Source: Glandiceps talaboti (lineage: Eukaryota; Hemichordata; Enteropneusta; Spengelidae). Taken from it: a stretch of 64,000 nucleotides of DNA. The notes below the pieces were generated by a model, which was not told the DNA's origin, ran no database searches, and worked only from the letters and a program-made list of their open reading frames with translations. A program made the position numbers and the translations under genes. Positions 11,880 through 24,411 of this stretch are shown piece by piece. Every line of letters starts with the position of its first letter. Position 1 is the stretch's first letter. The stretch is taken from positions 4,758,322-4,822,321 of the forward strand of contig NC_135570.1 of assembly GCF_964340395.1 (NCBI RefSeq), read 5' to 3'.

Positions 11880-14805
11880 ATAAGGTTTTTATTAATTAGC
11901 ATAATTAATGAGAATAGTATATTCTTAAAATGCTGTTTTCGAAATAAAACCTAGCAAGTAACATGTCAATTGATAGGTCTAAGGGTGAAAAAGCATACTA
12001 GGACCTTCATACATGATGATTCAACATCTCATCAGCATAATTGATATGTAAATTATGAAAAATTATAATCAGCATATTCAAATTTGATAACATTTTAACA
12101 CAAATGTATGCAGGTTATATTTCATTTGATTTGCAGTACAGTGGGAAATAAATTTAACGTGCTTGTCATCATCAAACACCTTTCATGTAAAATGTATCAA
12201 AGATTCTTAATTAATTAGTAATTAGCATAATTAGCATATACAAGGTTTATCAATCTCCCACGCAAGTAATATGTCTTTGGGAAGGTCTTGAAATGACAAA
12301 TTACATAGGCTAAAATGGACCTTTTAATGTCATCAAAGACAGTCTGATAACTCACATTTCTGTTTTGTAGTTATGCAACAGAGAAATCAAGGCAATAAAT
12401 GTTAACAATTGCATCTTGCCTGAAACTTACACCCTATAGTATAGGTATAATGATCTTTATGCATCTAACCAACAATGTTGCAAAAGTTACTACTTATATC
12501 ACTGGATCACTATGTACTTCTAATACCAATGTATCGCTGTATACTAATATGTACATATTGTTATTGCATACCGCACTGATATCAAGTTATTAACTTAGGA
12601 GGAACACAAGATTAAGGTGTACTTATACTGAGGGTCGACAAGGACACAAAAGTATTATAGGATGTCCATTCCCCTCATCTTTCTCATCACTAAACTAAAT
12701 GGCCAATCTCTTTCTTATCATATTGTTCGTTTTTAACACATTCCCATCTTCAAACTTTCTGATTCAATTCTATAAATATTATTATTAACAGTGCAGAAAG
12801 ATAAACTAATCAAACACCCCTTTCAACACTGATATAGTTTGAAAGTAACATCATCAGTCACTTGTTTGTGTCAATTTACCACAATGAGACGGCAATCGTC
12901 TTCCAATTCAATCTAGCCCGCAATCATTTATGTAGTGACTCAAATAATTAGTCAAACTTAATGGTTAGCCTGATATAACAGGAATTACATACGGTATAAA
13001 TTCTGTTCGAAACAAATGACATGTCAAGAAGGCTATCAAATTCAGTTGTTTCATTTGAAAACTCCTGTCATAAAATTGACTGACAAAACTTTAAAAGGAT
13101 TTAAATTCTCACTGATTCTATGGAAACCAAATAATTTTCATTTAAAAAACAGGGACTGCATGGTTGATAAATGCTTAGTTCTTGTGCACGTGTTTTATGG
13201 GGAATAAGAAATTATAAAAATAAAAACTGATTAAATCACCCTCACAAACTGGAATCAAAATTAAATAAAAATTAATCAAATGAAATTTAAACAAATATAC
13301 CATATATTTTTGTAGAAATTGAAAACAAAATGAGGGAAGCTGAAGTACTTCGCTACATTTACCCGCCCCTGCTATTCAAACTAAAGTATTGATAATTTTA
13401 AATATCATGTCGTAAGAATTAGCATTGTCATCTGGAATTAGAACAAATGTTGTGATGATTGTGTAACAATGTAAACACAAACACAGAAAATATGAATAAA
13501 GTTAGATGATAAAACTAATAAAAAGAAAAATGAAATAATTATAATACGTTGTCATTATCAGCCAGACTATTAATATTACAAAGGTGATTGATTGTAGCTA
13601 TATTTCATTTTGCTTACAATCAGCTTTGGTCTACGTTTCGCCTATAGTATTCTGCATCACACGACCCCTTATAGAGTTATACAATCGTTTTCAAACAGAA
13701 TAGGAGTTAAAAATCTGTTGAAACGATATCATCAGCATTGTTTCTACAAGGATTAAGGGACAATCGCATAAAATATCTCACAAGCTCAATAAATGAACTT
13801 TGTCCATTTAGGACAACACATTAAATACTATATTGGAAATCTACAAATGTATAATACTCATCTGAATACTTGTCTGTAGGAGTAATATGTGTCCGTGTTA
13901 CATAGCGCAATTTCAAAAGAATATATCTTTGACTAAAAACAATATACAGTTCAATTTACAAACTCAAGATCATGTTGTCAGTAATCGAGCTTTAAACGAA
14001 ATATAACGGGTAGAACATGCCAAGTAATAACTAGTAAAGCCAAACTTTATTGTAAAATGTAATGCAATAACTCATAGGATGTCATAGTTCATAGTTAGAA
14101 ATTAAAGTTTCAACTGGCATGTTTTGAGACAGAACAGAATGTGAACATGATTTTTTTCACTTTTAAACAAATTGAACATAAAGACCAAAAGGTATCAACA
14201 ACGTAAGAAATAACAAACACACTGATACTACACAAATTGTACTTTTCAAATATAGTACGTTCATTTAGAATGACTGAAAATCAAGAAAACTACATAAAAT
14301 ATACAATTGTGATAAGCAGATAATCACAACTTATTCCTAAACCGGTACCACTAATAATAGCACGTATGTGATAAAACAGGATCTAGAAACAAGTCAATCA
14401 GTGCTGCCTTAATTGAAAGACAAAGGGCAGCACTGGTAAACCCACCCAAAGAAGACATATTTATAGATATGCATACAATCCTATGTAAACAAACAGTGAC
14501 GGAATATTTGATAGAATTAAGGGGCATTTCTTTCTCTGAGTGATATCAAAACTATTGGGAAGAAGACAAAAAGTTCTAGGAGTACAGCATCTCAGATACT
14601 GCCAGCGTTGAGGTTGTATAATTATGGTGTAGCTACGATTGGAACCATACATCATTTTTGAACGACCATCTGGACACACAGTGTGATATAAAATCACATA
14701 ATGAAAACAGAATCTTCTCCTTACACAATGTCTAATAGGGTGAATATTTATAAAACCAACAACCCGCTCAGGTTTGACAATTTGATAATGATGTTCATCT
14801 GACTT
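11880..14805. other. AT-rich intron sequence of the CDK11 locus, nothing coding seen
   Basis: This long AT-rich intron segment has only short chance ORFs. It contains scattered TAATTAG/GCATAATTAG motifs related to the inverted arms. I find no exon-like conservation on either strand. Confidence 0.5.
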
Positions 14806-14809
14806 TTAA

Positions 14810-16417
14810 CCCTTTCACCACCAATGGCCTCATGGGATTGTGTGTTGTCCACCAGCCCCCTCACTAACATAATGTGAGAGTGAGTGTGGTGTAATCAAAC
14901 TGATATAAAAATACTTAGAGTTGCTTATTTTTTTAAAATAAGGTATCATTTGAATGGAAAATAAATTTTCTACATCATAGTAGCAAATACATAAATTCAA
15001 ATATCACACACATAACCGAAATATGGATTAATGTAATAAAATATTAATAAAACAAGCATAGGTTGACATATCACAAATAAACAAAATATTTATATTACAA
15101 ACAAAATTCAAATTACCAACATTTATGTTCCTACAAAACTTCTGTATACTGGTTAAATGGTCAAAATCGGCGAAAATTTGTCAGAAAATGTTATTATTAG
15201 TCGTAATAAATTTGAACGAAAATAATTAACGGCTCACTAATCCGATTACGACGCAATAGTCAGCCCCACACCGGCAATCAAAGGGACAAAAATATCTGAA
15301 GTCGTCGCCCCAATACCTTCTGAAAAATCAGTTTGTGTAATTATATATCATTATTTGACAGAACAACAAAAAATTATCACCAAATTTATCCTCAAAATCA
15401 GTAAAAAATGCCCCCAAGTTGGTAGTTTACGAGTCCGAATCGGAACGCCAACGTGACGCTTTTCGCCGACATGTTTACCAACAAAAGCAAATCTGCAGTC
15501 GGGACTTTGAAGTTACGTTGCGATAATCTGATCCTTCCATATACTGCATCGAGTTCACGCAGCCATCTCCTTGTATAAAACATCGTATTCATAGTCAAAA
15601 TTGAGTGGAAATTTCTACGAACAGCACCTTTATTTACATTGCAAACGATGTTAGGGGAGACAGATTTTGCCTCAGCGATGTTGAAATTTGAATTTTACAT
15701 TGAAAAACTCGCGTAAAAAATCCGATCGGAAAATCGCCCATATCACGAGTAAGTTTCCCTCCACTGACCTCTACACACTGAGCTAATACAAATACAAGTC
15801 ATTATTGAGCCGTAACAAAAAGAAATAAAACCAAAATAATCCACTATATAGCCCAAAATTACCTCCAGAACGTTAGCATGGGCGTCGGCACGGTCACAAT
15901 TTTGCGTAAATTTGAACGACATTCAAAAATTCAACCGTAAACTGCCGTCGGCAGCTCACACGGCCTTAGCGGGAATTTGATGCTTACATACAAGTACAAT
16001 GTGTTCCCATAGCTAAACACTTGTATTCAACGATGTATTTCAAGTCAAATTCTGTCGAAATATCCAAAGATAGTGACATAATTTATATCGTAGGCCATGT
16101 TATGAGAGCCGTTAATTACTTCCGCCATGTTGAAATTCGATTTCGTGGGCGAAAAACGCACAAAAAATTACGATCGCTCGTCATTTGGATCATACTCGAG
16201 ATACCGTTCACTGTCATGCTTTCAAAATGGCTGTGTAGATAAAACAAGGCTAATACGCATGTGTGGAACTAGTTATGGCAGCAATTTTTGCAGCAATAGC
16301 TGCCGTTAAACGGCATAACGGCGAGGTAGGTGAATGAACTTTGGCGTTCCCGCAATAGCGGGAATTGGTGGGCGCCCTAGAGCGTTCCCGCAATAGCGGG
16401 AATTGGTGGTGAAAGGG
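14810..16417. mobile_element. piggyBac-like non-autonomous element (TTAA target sites)
   Basis: Both ends carry the 16-bp inverted repeat CCCTTTCACCACCAAT, each bordered outside by TTAA (14806-14809 and 16418-16421), the target duplication typical of piggyBac. The right end also has two copies of a hairpin TTCCCGCTATTGCGGGAA spaced about 40 bp apart. The 1.6-kb interior is more GC- and CpG-rich than its surroundings. I see no intact transposase; a short minus-strand open region at about 15400-15600 may be a remnant. Confidence 0.75.
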
Positions 16418-16497
16418 TTAAGGTCAAGACCTATCGAAAGACATATTACTTGCATACTTTAAATCGAAAAAACTTCTCAACATCTTGACGATAATTA

Positions 16498-16527
16498 CAT
16501 TAATTAATTAATTAATTAATTAATTAG
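16498..16527. repeat. (TTAA)n microsatellite
   Basis: About seven TTAA/TAAT repeats. Confidence 0.85.
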
Positions 16528-17030
16528 GAAACAAACTATTCTTTAGCTTACCTTGGAGTGGTTTGATGATTGAAAAGTTATGTTCACTCAAAATCGAGTG
16601 TCAATAACTATTGAACAAAAAATATCATGTATGCTTACTAATGTATTGTTTTACATGTTAATTACACTAATTAACACTTATTTAGCATGCATATTTGTCT
16701 AACAAGGGAGGGGGTATTTAATGATGAGAGTAAGGGATTCAATTAGTCAAATACCTAATGATAGACATACAACTAACAGGGACGTTCAAAAATTGTATAG
16801 TTATTGTACCTTACAAGTAATCAGTGTCCTTAATTAAAGTAATTAAAAATACACATATTAAGTCTATGGGAATGGTTGCACGATCGTACAGTGACTCCAA
16901 AGTAATTTCTCACCTTCAGACCTACCCATAGACATGTTACTTGCATAGGTTTTTTGAACAAATGATATCTCATGAATATTATTTTTTCACTAATATTGTT
17001 AATTAGGAAATGTCATTTTTGGCCATGTTC

Positions 17031-17168
17031 CACCACTTAGATTTTTCTGGACTTTTGATATGTTATTCAGCATAAAATTCTGAGCAAGATGTACTAAAAA
17101 TTATTTCTGTTGCAATTATGTTTGGGTTTGGCCATTTTTTCCGCTAGCTAAGATTGACTGGACTATAT
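17031..17168. repeat. Right arm of a distant inverted-repeat pair
   Basis: Inverse of 11752-11878. The two arms enclose 5.1 kb that includes the piggyBac-like element; weaker similarity extends inward (gcaagtaacatgtc motifs). Confidence 0.7.
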
Positions 17169-17515
17169 CTGCAGATTTTGATCATAACATGTCCAAAAAA
17201 AATTGGGGAAAGTAATAGCAGTTTTGAACGTTTTGACTCTTATTTCGAACACAGCAGAACCAGTGATGTAGCTAGACATGTGTTGTTGTGACGGAGAATG
17301 ACCAGAGTGCATACTAGTATTTCATATTTTTTGTTCTAAATGGCATGTGCATGGTATAATGGGCTTTAAAACCACTGCACCAGTGATAAAATAAAAAATT
17401 AGTTTTATTAAATTTTTGGCTATATAAAATTATATAATTTGATTATTAAATTCTAATAAAATGTCTTTAATAATCTCCCAGTGATGTCAAACTAGTCAAA
17501 AGATTCATGTTGATT

Positions 17516-18185
17516 TTATATTCAGTGTCTGCATATTATATTTTGCACAAGCCAAGTTGAAGACATTCACACAAAAAATATGGAATTTATACCGTGGTCT
17601 TCCTACATCATGCCAATTTTGTATTCAGTGTCTGCATATTATACTTTGCACAAGCCAAGTTGAAGACATTCTCACAAAAAATATGGAGTTTATACCGTGG
17701 TCTTCCTACATCAAGCCAATGTAGTCAAAATGCATGTCGACTGTATTCAGTGTCTGCATATTATACTTTGCACAAGCCAAGTTGAAGACATTCACACAAA
17801 AAATATGGAATTTATACCAGGTCTTCCTACATCATGCCAATTTTGTATTCAGTGTCTGCATATTATACTTTGCACAAGCCAAGTTGAAGACATTCACACA
17901 CAAAATATGGAATTTATACCGTGGTCTTCCGACATCATGCCAATGTAGTCAAAATTCATGTCAATTGTATTCAGTGTCTGCATATTATACTTCGCACAAG
18001 CCAAGTTGAAGACATTCACACAAAAAATATGGAATTTATACCGTGGTCTTCCTACATCATGCCAATGTAGTCAAAATTCATGTCAATTGTATTCAGTGTC
18101 TGCATATTATACTTTGCACAAGCCAAGTTGAAGACATTCAAACAAAAAATATGGAATTTATACCGTGGTCTTCCTACATCATGAC
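17516..18185. repeat. Satellite array, six units of ~101/~121 bp
   Basis: Each unit carries ttcagtgtctgcatattata, gcacaagccaagttgaagac and atatggaatttataccgtgg. Short units lack a ~20-bp gtagtcaaaattcatgtca segment that the long units have. The overlapping ORFs are translations of the array. Confidence 0.85.
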
Positions 18186-18411
18186 AAAGTCATTGGTTCT
18201 TCATTTGCTCAAAATCAAATGTTCAAAGTCACCACTATTTTGTTTTCATTTTTCATAAATTATGCACGTAGAATTTTGCTTTCCTCAGCTGGAAATTTTG
18301 AAAATAGGTGAGAAAAATGGGTGATGGTGTTTCACTATTCATCTTTTAGTTTGAAAAAAATTAATTTAGTGCAAAATACTAAACCTTTCATTTGTTTATT
18401 ATTTTGTACAG

Positions 18412-18516
18412 GGTGAAGACGATGCTGACATTATTGATAAAGGATTCAGACTCACATTGGCTTCCCAGGGATCATCAGCGAAAGGAACGAGCCAATCTGA
18501 AATTTCGATCTTTTGA
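18412..18516 (+). CDS. CDK11: CDK11 last exon
   Basis: The acceptor is tgtacag. The exon encodes GEDDADIIDKGFRLTLASQG and ends SEISIF-TGA. This corresponds to the GDDDLKETGFHLT tail of vertebrate CDK11, and the phase (0) agrees with the previous exon. Confidence 0.8.
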   Translation, partial: GEDDADIIDKGFRLTLASQGSSAKGTSQSEISIF

Positions 18517-19494
18517 CACACAGACTTGAAAAGTACTTTATTGTATGTAGATTGAGAGGTGGGCGCCCCAGATTTGGCAAAGTGAAAGCTACAATTCTTC
18601 ATCATGGCTGCTGATTGTTTGGCTGTGCATGAAACTGAACAAATTGTTCAGAAGTGCTTAAATGAGCAATACAGTACATGAATATCAGGTGAGAACTAGA
18701 CGTCACATGGAGACATGATTCAGTTAGTCTTAAGCATGCAACAAGTAGACAACAGGATGTATTTCAGTCAGTTATTTTACAATGCCATTCACAATAATGT
18801 TGTCAAACTTAGCATTCTAAAAATGATACGAAATGGTTATGTAGGACGAATAACATTTATTTATCTACTGTCAAAAATATTTTGATCTTTCACCAAAGTA
18901 TTACCCTCCGAAACATGATATGCAGTGGATTTTGAAGTGCGCCCCCAATGATGATTGTATTGTGTTCTTTTGTTTACTAGACTAACAGTGAGAGGTGTAA
19001 CTTTACCAGGACACTATGTCTTTGTATGTAAATTTTAGCTCTCCCTGCATCTTCTTACAACATCCTCACTTAGTCTCCAGGGACCAGGGTAAAACAGGAA
19101 TTAAGTACATCTTCTTCACAGTACACAATGATGTTCTAATGCTTATCAAATTGTAAAGCAGTGACTTTCATAGTAGCTTTAACCAGTCAGAATGTACTAC
19201 TCCATTCCAAGGTGAAACTGGGATATCACTGAAGGTTCCTCATTTTACCCAAATGGTGACCAATTAAATTATTCTACATATCTCATCATAACAACTTAAT
19301 GCAGTCAAGGATATTTCTGCCTTTAGTACAGTTGTATTGATTACTGTTATGAAATTACTCTTAGAAAATAGGGTTGACATTTATATTTGTACTTGGAATA
19401 TATTGAACAAAGTCTAGTAAGAATTATAGTAGTCTTTATTTGGAGTGGTACATTATAATTGGTTAAAGCTACTATGAAAGTTAATTTGTGTCAT

Positions 19495-19650
19495 TTATTT
19501 TGAAATTGTTTCAAAATTATACTCAATAAATAAATGTTCTAATAAAGAATCATTTGTTGTGTAGCAAAAAAAAGTTAACACTTACATTTATTTTGAAATT
19601 GTTTCAAATTTATAGTCAATAAAAAAATGTTCTAATAAAGATTTATTTGC
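19495..19650. repeat. Tandem duplication containing poly(A)-signal-like motifs
   Basis: Two ~70-bp copies (starting about 19496 and 19587) share tttattttgaaattgtttca, tcaataaa and tgttctaataaag. Several AATAAA hexamers make this a possible CDK11 3' end, about 1 kb after the stop. Confidence 0.5.
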
Positions 19651-19670
19651 AATTCTTTTTTCCAACTCGA

Positions 19671-19853
19671 CTCCAACTCCAACTCCAACTCCTACTCCTA
19701 CTCCAACTCCAACTCCTACTCCTACTCCTACTCCAACTCCAACTCCAACTCCTACTCCTACTCCTACTCCTACTCCTACTCCTACTCCTACTCCTACTCC
19801 AACTCCAACTCCAACACCAACTCCAACTCCAACTCCAACTCCAACTCCAACTC
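19671..19853. repeat. Hexanucleotide satellite (CTCCAA/CTCCTA)n
   Basis: About 30 hexamer units alternate between CTCCAA and CTCCTA. The array abuts the tRNA-like SINE head at 19854-19945, so it probably grew from the SINE tail. ORFs coding GVGVGV or QLQLLL here are not genes. Confidence 0.9.
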
Positions 19854-19945
19854 CAGTCCTACTTGCCAGTCTAGGAATTGAACTCAGGACTCTGTCTTGC
19901 CAGTCCACAATCTTACCCACTACTCTGTCGGGTCCCCCCCTTTTA
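19854..19945 (-). mobile_element. tRNA-derived SINE head
   Basis: On the minus strand the segment reads like a tRNA gene: an A-box-like AGAGTAGTGGGTAAG, then a B box GAGTTCAATTCC. It is followed downstream by the hexamer satellite. It is a SINE-type retroposon rather than a functional tRNA because the stems do not pair well. Confidence 0.6.
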
Positions 19946-20007
19946 CACATGTGTTTTTATCACTTTTATCTTTTACAATCACCAAGTGAATGAAAAAAAA
20001 TGTCTAT

Positions 20008-20095
20008 ACCTTAACAGGAATTGAACCTGAAACTTTACAGGCTAAGGGTTTGAAGTCAAGAACCTTAACCACTGTGCCACATGTCGTGTGATGAT
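20008..20095 (-). mobile_element. tRNA-derived SINE head (second type)
   Basis: On the minus strand it reads TGTGGCACAGTGGTTAAGG (A-box region) and then AGGTTCAATTCCTG (B box), with a longer middle as in class II tRNAs. No CCA end and poor acceptor pairing argue against a working tRNA. Confidence 0.6.
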
Positions 20096-20099
20096 ATAC

Positions 20100-23000
20100 A
20101 TTACTTTAAACCCTACATATTTAAAGGATATTAATTATATAGAAATATATATGTGTGCATTAGCACTTTACTCGATTTTTGCCGACAATCTGCCGAACAC
20201 TGCATTGGTAGCTATTGCAAGTAAGACTTTCTGTAGTGTGGTATCTGCTTTAGTCACACTGAAATAAAACACAATTTTTTCTTATGGAAAAAATGAAAAT
20301 ATTTTTTTATTGCTTGGCAATGCAAAGTAATTTGAAAAAATAGAGAGTACATAACTACTTGTCAAAATTAGCATGTGAAAAAGTCTTTGATACTGATCAT
20401 AAAAATAAAATGGGAGAGTTGAGAGCAAATAAGTATTACCCCCTCTGATAGAAAAATGATTGGACATTGCAAGTGAAATATTTTCATACCCTATTACATA
20501 GATATCAAATATTGTATTTCAATTTGTTTTCAATTCTAGTGTGTCTCGCACAAAATATTCTATTTTCTCAATATTGCAGAGAAGGCTATTAAGGAGCTGT
20601 GATGGACATTTTGTATCCATGGTTACAGACATTTTGTATCCATGGTTACAGAGACCCATAAGCATGTAGTTCATCACAGACAGGTATTTTCAAAATTTAT
20701 TATATACATTCAAAAACAAAAAAGAACATTTACAAAGAAAGAAATATACATATTACTAACTTAATTTTTAGTCACAATATTAAAGAAAATAAATGTGAAA
20801 AGTGTTTTCTTTTATATGGAAGGCAGTGTTTAGAATAAAGCACTTTGGTGGCAGTGTGGTGCGAGGTAAGTTCATCAGAAGCTAATGTATATGTATATGT
20901 ATTGTAGCTGTTTTTATAAAATATGTACACGAAGTAATTCAATATGAGTGAATTTACAGTACTTTTCAAACTGTCAACTAATGATTTAACTTATCAACGG
21001 AATAATGCAACAAAGGGAATGTAATGATTTATGACAGAGAAAACTTGTTTTATACAAGTAGGAAGACTTTGAGATGTTATATGGTGGTGTGTTTGTGTCG
21101 TTTTGTTTGGAAAACACTTGCAATCTTACAACATACTATCAGTACCAGGAAACTACAAACTAAATGATATCTAATTTTTCTACACTATGATAAATAATAT
21201 GTTATTGGTGAGTTTTTTGGTGAATAAAGAAGTGGACAGTAATGACAGTATAATGATAGAAATGATATTTTAGGCCAAAAAAAAGAAAGAATTGTTTCTG
21301 GTCAGGACATTTTGTGTAAAGTGGTGCAATGACAATATTTTTTTATAATTCTCAACAAACATGTCACTCAATCTACTATTTATGACAGGTACTGTTCTTT
21401 TTAGTTGTATGTTTAATAAACTGAATTTGTCCTACCTGTGGATGATGGACTGGGATGATGCACCACATGACACATGAGTATAATTACGATGTATTTGGGA
21501 AGTAGTTCTTGCTGTGTTCACTAATGAAATTATGGCACAAAACACTACATACAAAAGTACAAATGCAACAAATAGTCACACTAATTTTAACACATCATAA
21601 AGTTCTCTTATACATATTAATATATGGGTGCATTCAAGATACCTAACGTATGCAAAAGGCTAGCCAAATGACTTTTTGGTTGTATCTGAAACTGGTTGTC
21701 CCACGAAATACTAAAATGGTGGTGCATTAGAATCAAATTTTTTTCTTGTAATGCTAGAGATTTGGGCATTTTTGTTGACAAGGACGAGTCAGCTAATTGG
21801 AACATAACATTGCATTTTTGTCAGGACACGAGGAAGCCTCAAAAAGCTGTCTATTTACAACTAGATGAACTATTGTTTCCTTTGACCTATGACCTAGCTT
21901 CAAATTTTGGGTCGACTCACACGATGTCAAATAATTAATTTTACCAGTATACATTTCTGCTTATATGGTTTTGTGGTGGTTGAAAGTAGACAATAATGTA
22001 GGTGAAGTTTCTCAATTAAATGGGTTGAAAAAATGACATGAGTACTTCACTAAAAGTTGCATTCACTGATGAAATGAAATGATTTTATGCAGACATACCA
22101 GCCATATTGATTTTTGTATGGCGAATCATATCCTGAGTATGTACTTCACTGTTAGCTTACATTTTTTTTAAAACATGGGAACCATTAGTTGTTTCATAGG
22201 AAATGCTATCTAATGGACTGCTAATTGTATGTATCTTGCACACACCCTTTATATTGCAAATCTAACTGTACTTACATGGAGCCTGAAGGAATGATATTAC
22301 CAACGTTCAATTCTGCCTTTCTGATTAATGTTATTCCTATGGACTTACTAGTATGTACACACACACACTGAGATTCATAACAAGTGTATTATTACATTTG
22401 CATTCATGTGATTTCATGTGAATGAAACACTCCCACACTCACTTGCATACAGGTATGTAATGTTTGCGGTATTCCACTACAATGCAAATACCAATACATG
22501 TAGTAGGAGTGAACACTATGGTAAGTTAATCACAGCGGCAATAATCGAGTACAAAAATGGCTGTTTTGTACTCACTTATTGCACACATATACAGATTAGG
22601 GTGGCTGTACTTGAATCTGTGTTTCTCATCACCTATATTTCTTCAATGATGCCCTCTATGGCAAGATTAGGAAATATTGCGTTACTGATTTGTATCATGA
22701 TGGCGACCACATGAGTGAATTGAGTTATAATTTATTGCTGTAATTGGGGAAATTTAATAAAACAAAAGGCTCAAAGTTTCCTTCTGACTTTAAATTACCA
22801 TTTCTGAGTCATATGTTAAAGTGCAACTGTGAAATTAAAATATTACCATTATGTATATTAATATATCTGACTGACTGACTGATTGATACACAAACTGACT
22901 GGCCAACTACTGACTGACAGACCCATTATTTTTAAGGTATTACGATGAGAAACAAAGAATTATTTACAGGCACCCTAAGTAAGAACAAATTATCTACTTT

Positions 23001-23660
23001 GGATCTGGCTTTAAACCATCTTTTAAATGTTCATAGCTTTATGGTTTTTGTTTATGATTGTCATTATGTACTTTTCATCTTTCTGGAGAAAAATTGCCAT
23101 CATTCTCTCTTAAATTGGAAGGGGGAATACTCCAAAACATTAGTATATTGAGGTTATGTTAGTGTCGTAAAAAAAACCTCACAGAATTTTACTTTTGTAT
23201 GCATGCTTATCAAAATCATGCAGTCTGAAGTTTTTAGAAATTTAATTAATAGTCCTGTAATTTTATTAACTGGCAGTTTGTAGCATCATTGATTTGTTTT
23301 GTAATATAGTAAATTTAGATTTAGTTAAGTTTCATAAAATGTCCTGGGATTGCATGAAACATACATTACACAATTTACAGGCAGTGTGTTGCATTGTTGT
23401 TGTGTGTTATAATGTACTATACTGGTAAGGGACAGTCTTGGAATGTCACCTAGGCTCAGGACATGAAATTCTTTGTTATGGGAAGGGGTTTGGTTCGTTT
23501 CAATCGCTGAACTTCATTTTTGCACAATCTATATTAACATTTCACTGTGGTTTCCATTTAGTATTAAATCAATAACTTGGACAAAGATCAATAAATATGG
23601 ACAAAAATGACACAATAGAACATCCATCACAAATCCCAACATTGCACTTGTGGAGTTTGG
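20100..23660. other. Intergenic, AT-rich, no gene seen
   Basis: Both strands show only short ORFs without splice-site context or recognisable motifs. Small repeats include a duplicated gacattttgtatccatggtt at 20605-20645 and an (ACTG)n-like patch at 22868-22918. Confidence 0.5.
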
Positions 23661-24306
23661 TTAAGGTACACGGGGAAGAATCGTTCAACTGATTTCCAAC
23701 AAAGCACGAAGTGTTTAGGACGAGATTGACTTTGAACTTTTTATTACTTTTTATTACGTGTTTTATTTGCACATGTCAAAGTGTGTGTTTGTTTGTCAGC
23801 AATGTAATTGTATGGTAATTCTTCGAACTCTGACCTATCGATGATTGGTTTTCGTTTTTCGATCAGATTATTCGTTACGGAGTTCCACGATTTACCCTAG
23901 GACTTGAAAATGACAAGGTTTGAACTCAAAATGGATCATATTCACATTTTTTTACGTCAAATTAATGGAAATTCACTTATTTTCTATCAAACATCAGTAG
24001 AATTTGTTGTTTTGAATATGTCTAGGGCACAGTTCTGGGTGTGCGGCAAATATATTTACAGGCAAAGCTCTGCGAAATTTTCACTAATTTATTTCCAAAA
24101 ATTTGACCAAATTTGATGTTTTTGTCCAGAATTTTGCTTCCACCAATCAATAATTGTTTCATACATCAATTCACTAGGTATTTTTAAGTCTATATTTGAA
24201 GTTTCATGAAAGGCAACTTTCTATGTGAATGGCCTTTGAAGTCAACAATGTATGCTACAGATCTACGTGCCTCACGGGGCTAGTGATTCTTCCCCATCTA
24301 CCTTAA
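23661..24306. mobile_element. MITE with TTAAGGTA...GGGGAAGAATC inverted ends
   Basis: The left end TTAAGGTACACGGGGAAGAA is matched by the right end, whose inverse reads TTAAGGTAGATGGGGAAGAA. Both begin with TTAA, so piggyBac-like TTAA targeting is plausible. The element is 646 bp with no ORF of note. Confidence 0.55.
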
Positions 24307-24411
24307 GGGGGAGAGGGGTCTTGACCTAAATGAAACAATTTCACTTGCTGAGCTTATGTGACATTTTAAGAGTCCCTAAATCATTCATTTGAGTTTGTCA
24401 CTGATCACTGA

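Larger units (their letters stand above)
7684..18516 (+). pseudogene. CDK11: CDK11 (PITSLRE) kinase locus, incomplete and with a damaged exon
   Basis: Four exons match CDK11 (CDC2L1/2), a cyclin-L-dependent nuclear kinase acting in splicing, transcription and mitosis. Exon 7684-7773 encodes VGSNMDKIYI, then shifts frame and lacks about 13 bases before TMKQPF. Exon 8569-8798 is intact: [12 protein letters not shown] (catalytic loop), VGDFGLARE (DFG), [14 protein letters not shown] (APE). Exon 11037-11232 gives SLTYNPGTRRIT through TWPAKSEQPR and PEGGMNF. The last exon 18412-18516 ends ISIF-stop. About 85-90 residues (the WSVGCI region) expected between 8798 and 11037 are not found. The phases there (0 out, 2 in) cannot be joined directly. 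The ATP-binding lobe exons upstream are also not found. Either this is a decayed duplicate, or exons were lost or damaged in assembly. The name is secure; functionality is doubtful. Confidence 0.8.

Noticed and set aside
17516-18185. CRISPR-like array
   Set aside because: Direct repeats without unique spacers, in an animal intron; it is a satellite.
19588-19950. 120-aa GVGVGV ORF and the LQLQLL ORF opposite
   Set aside because: Translations of the hexanucleotide satellite.
20008-20095. Functional tRNA gene on the minus strand
   Set aside because: A and B boxes are present, but acceptor and anticodon stems pair poorly; better explained as a SINE.
22418-22714. 98-aa plus-strand ORF with hydrophobic stretch
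   Set aside because: No homologous motif, poor context, AT-rich chance ORF.
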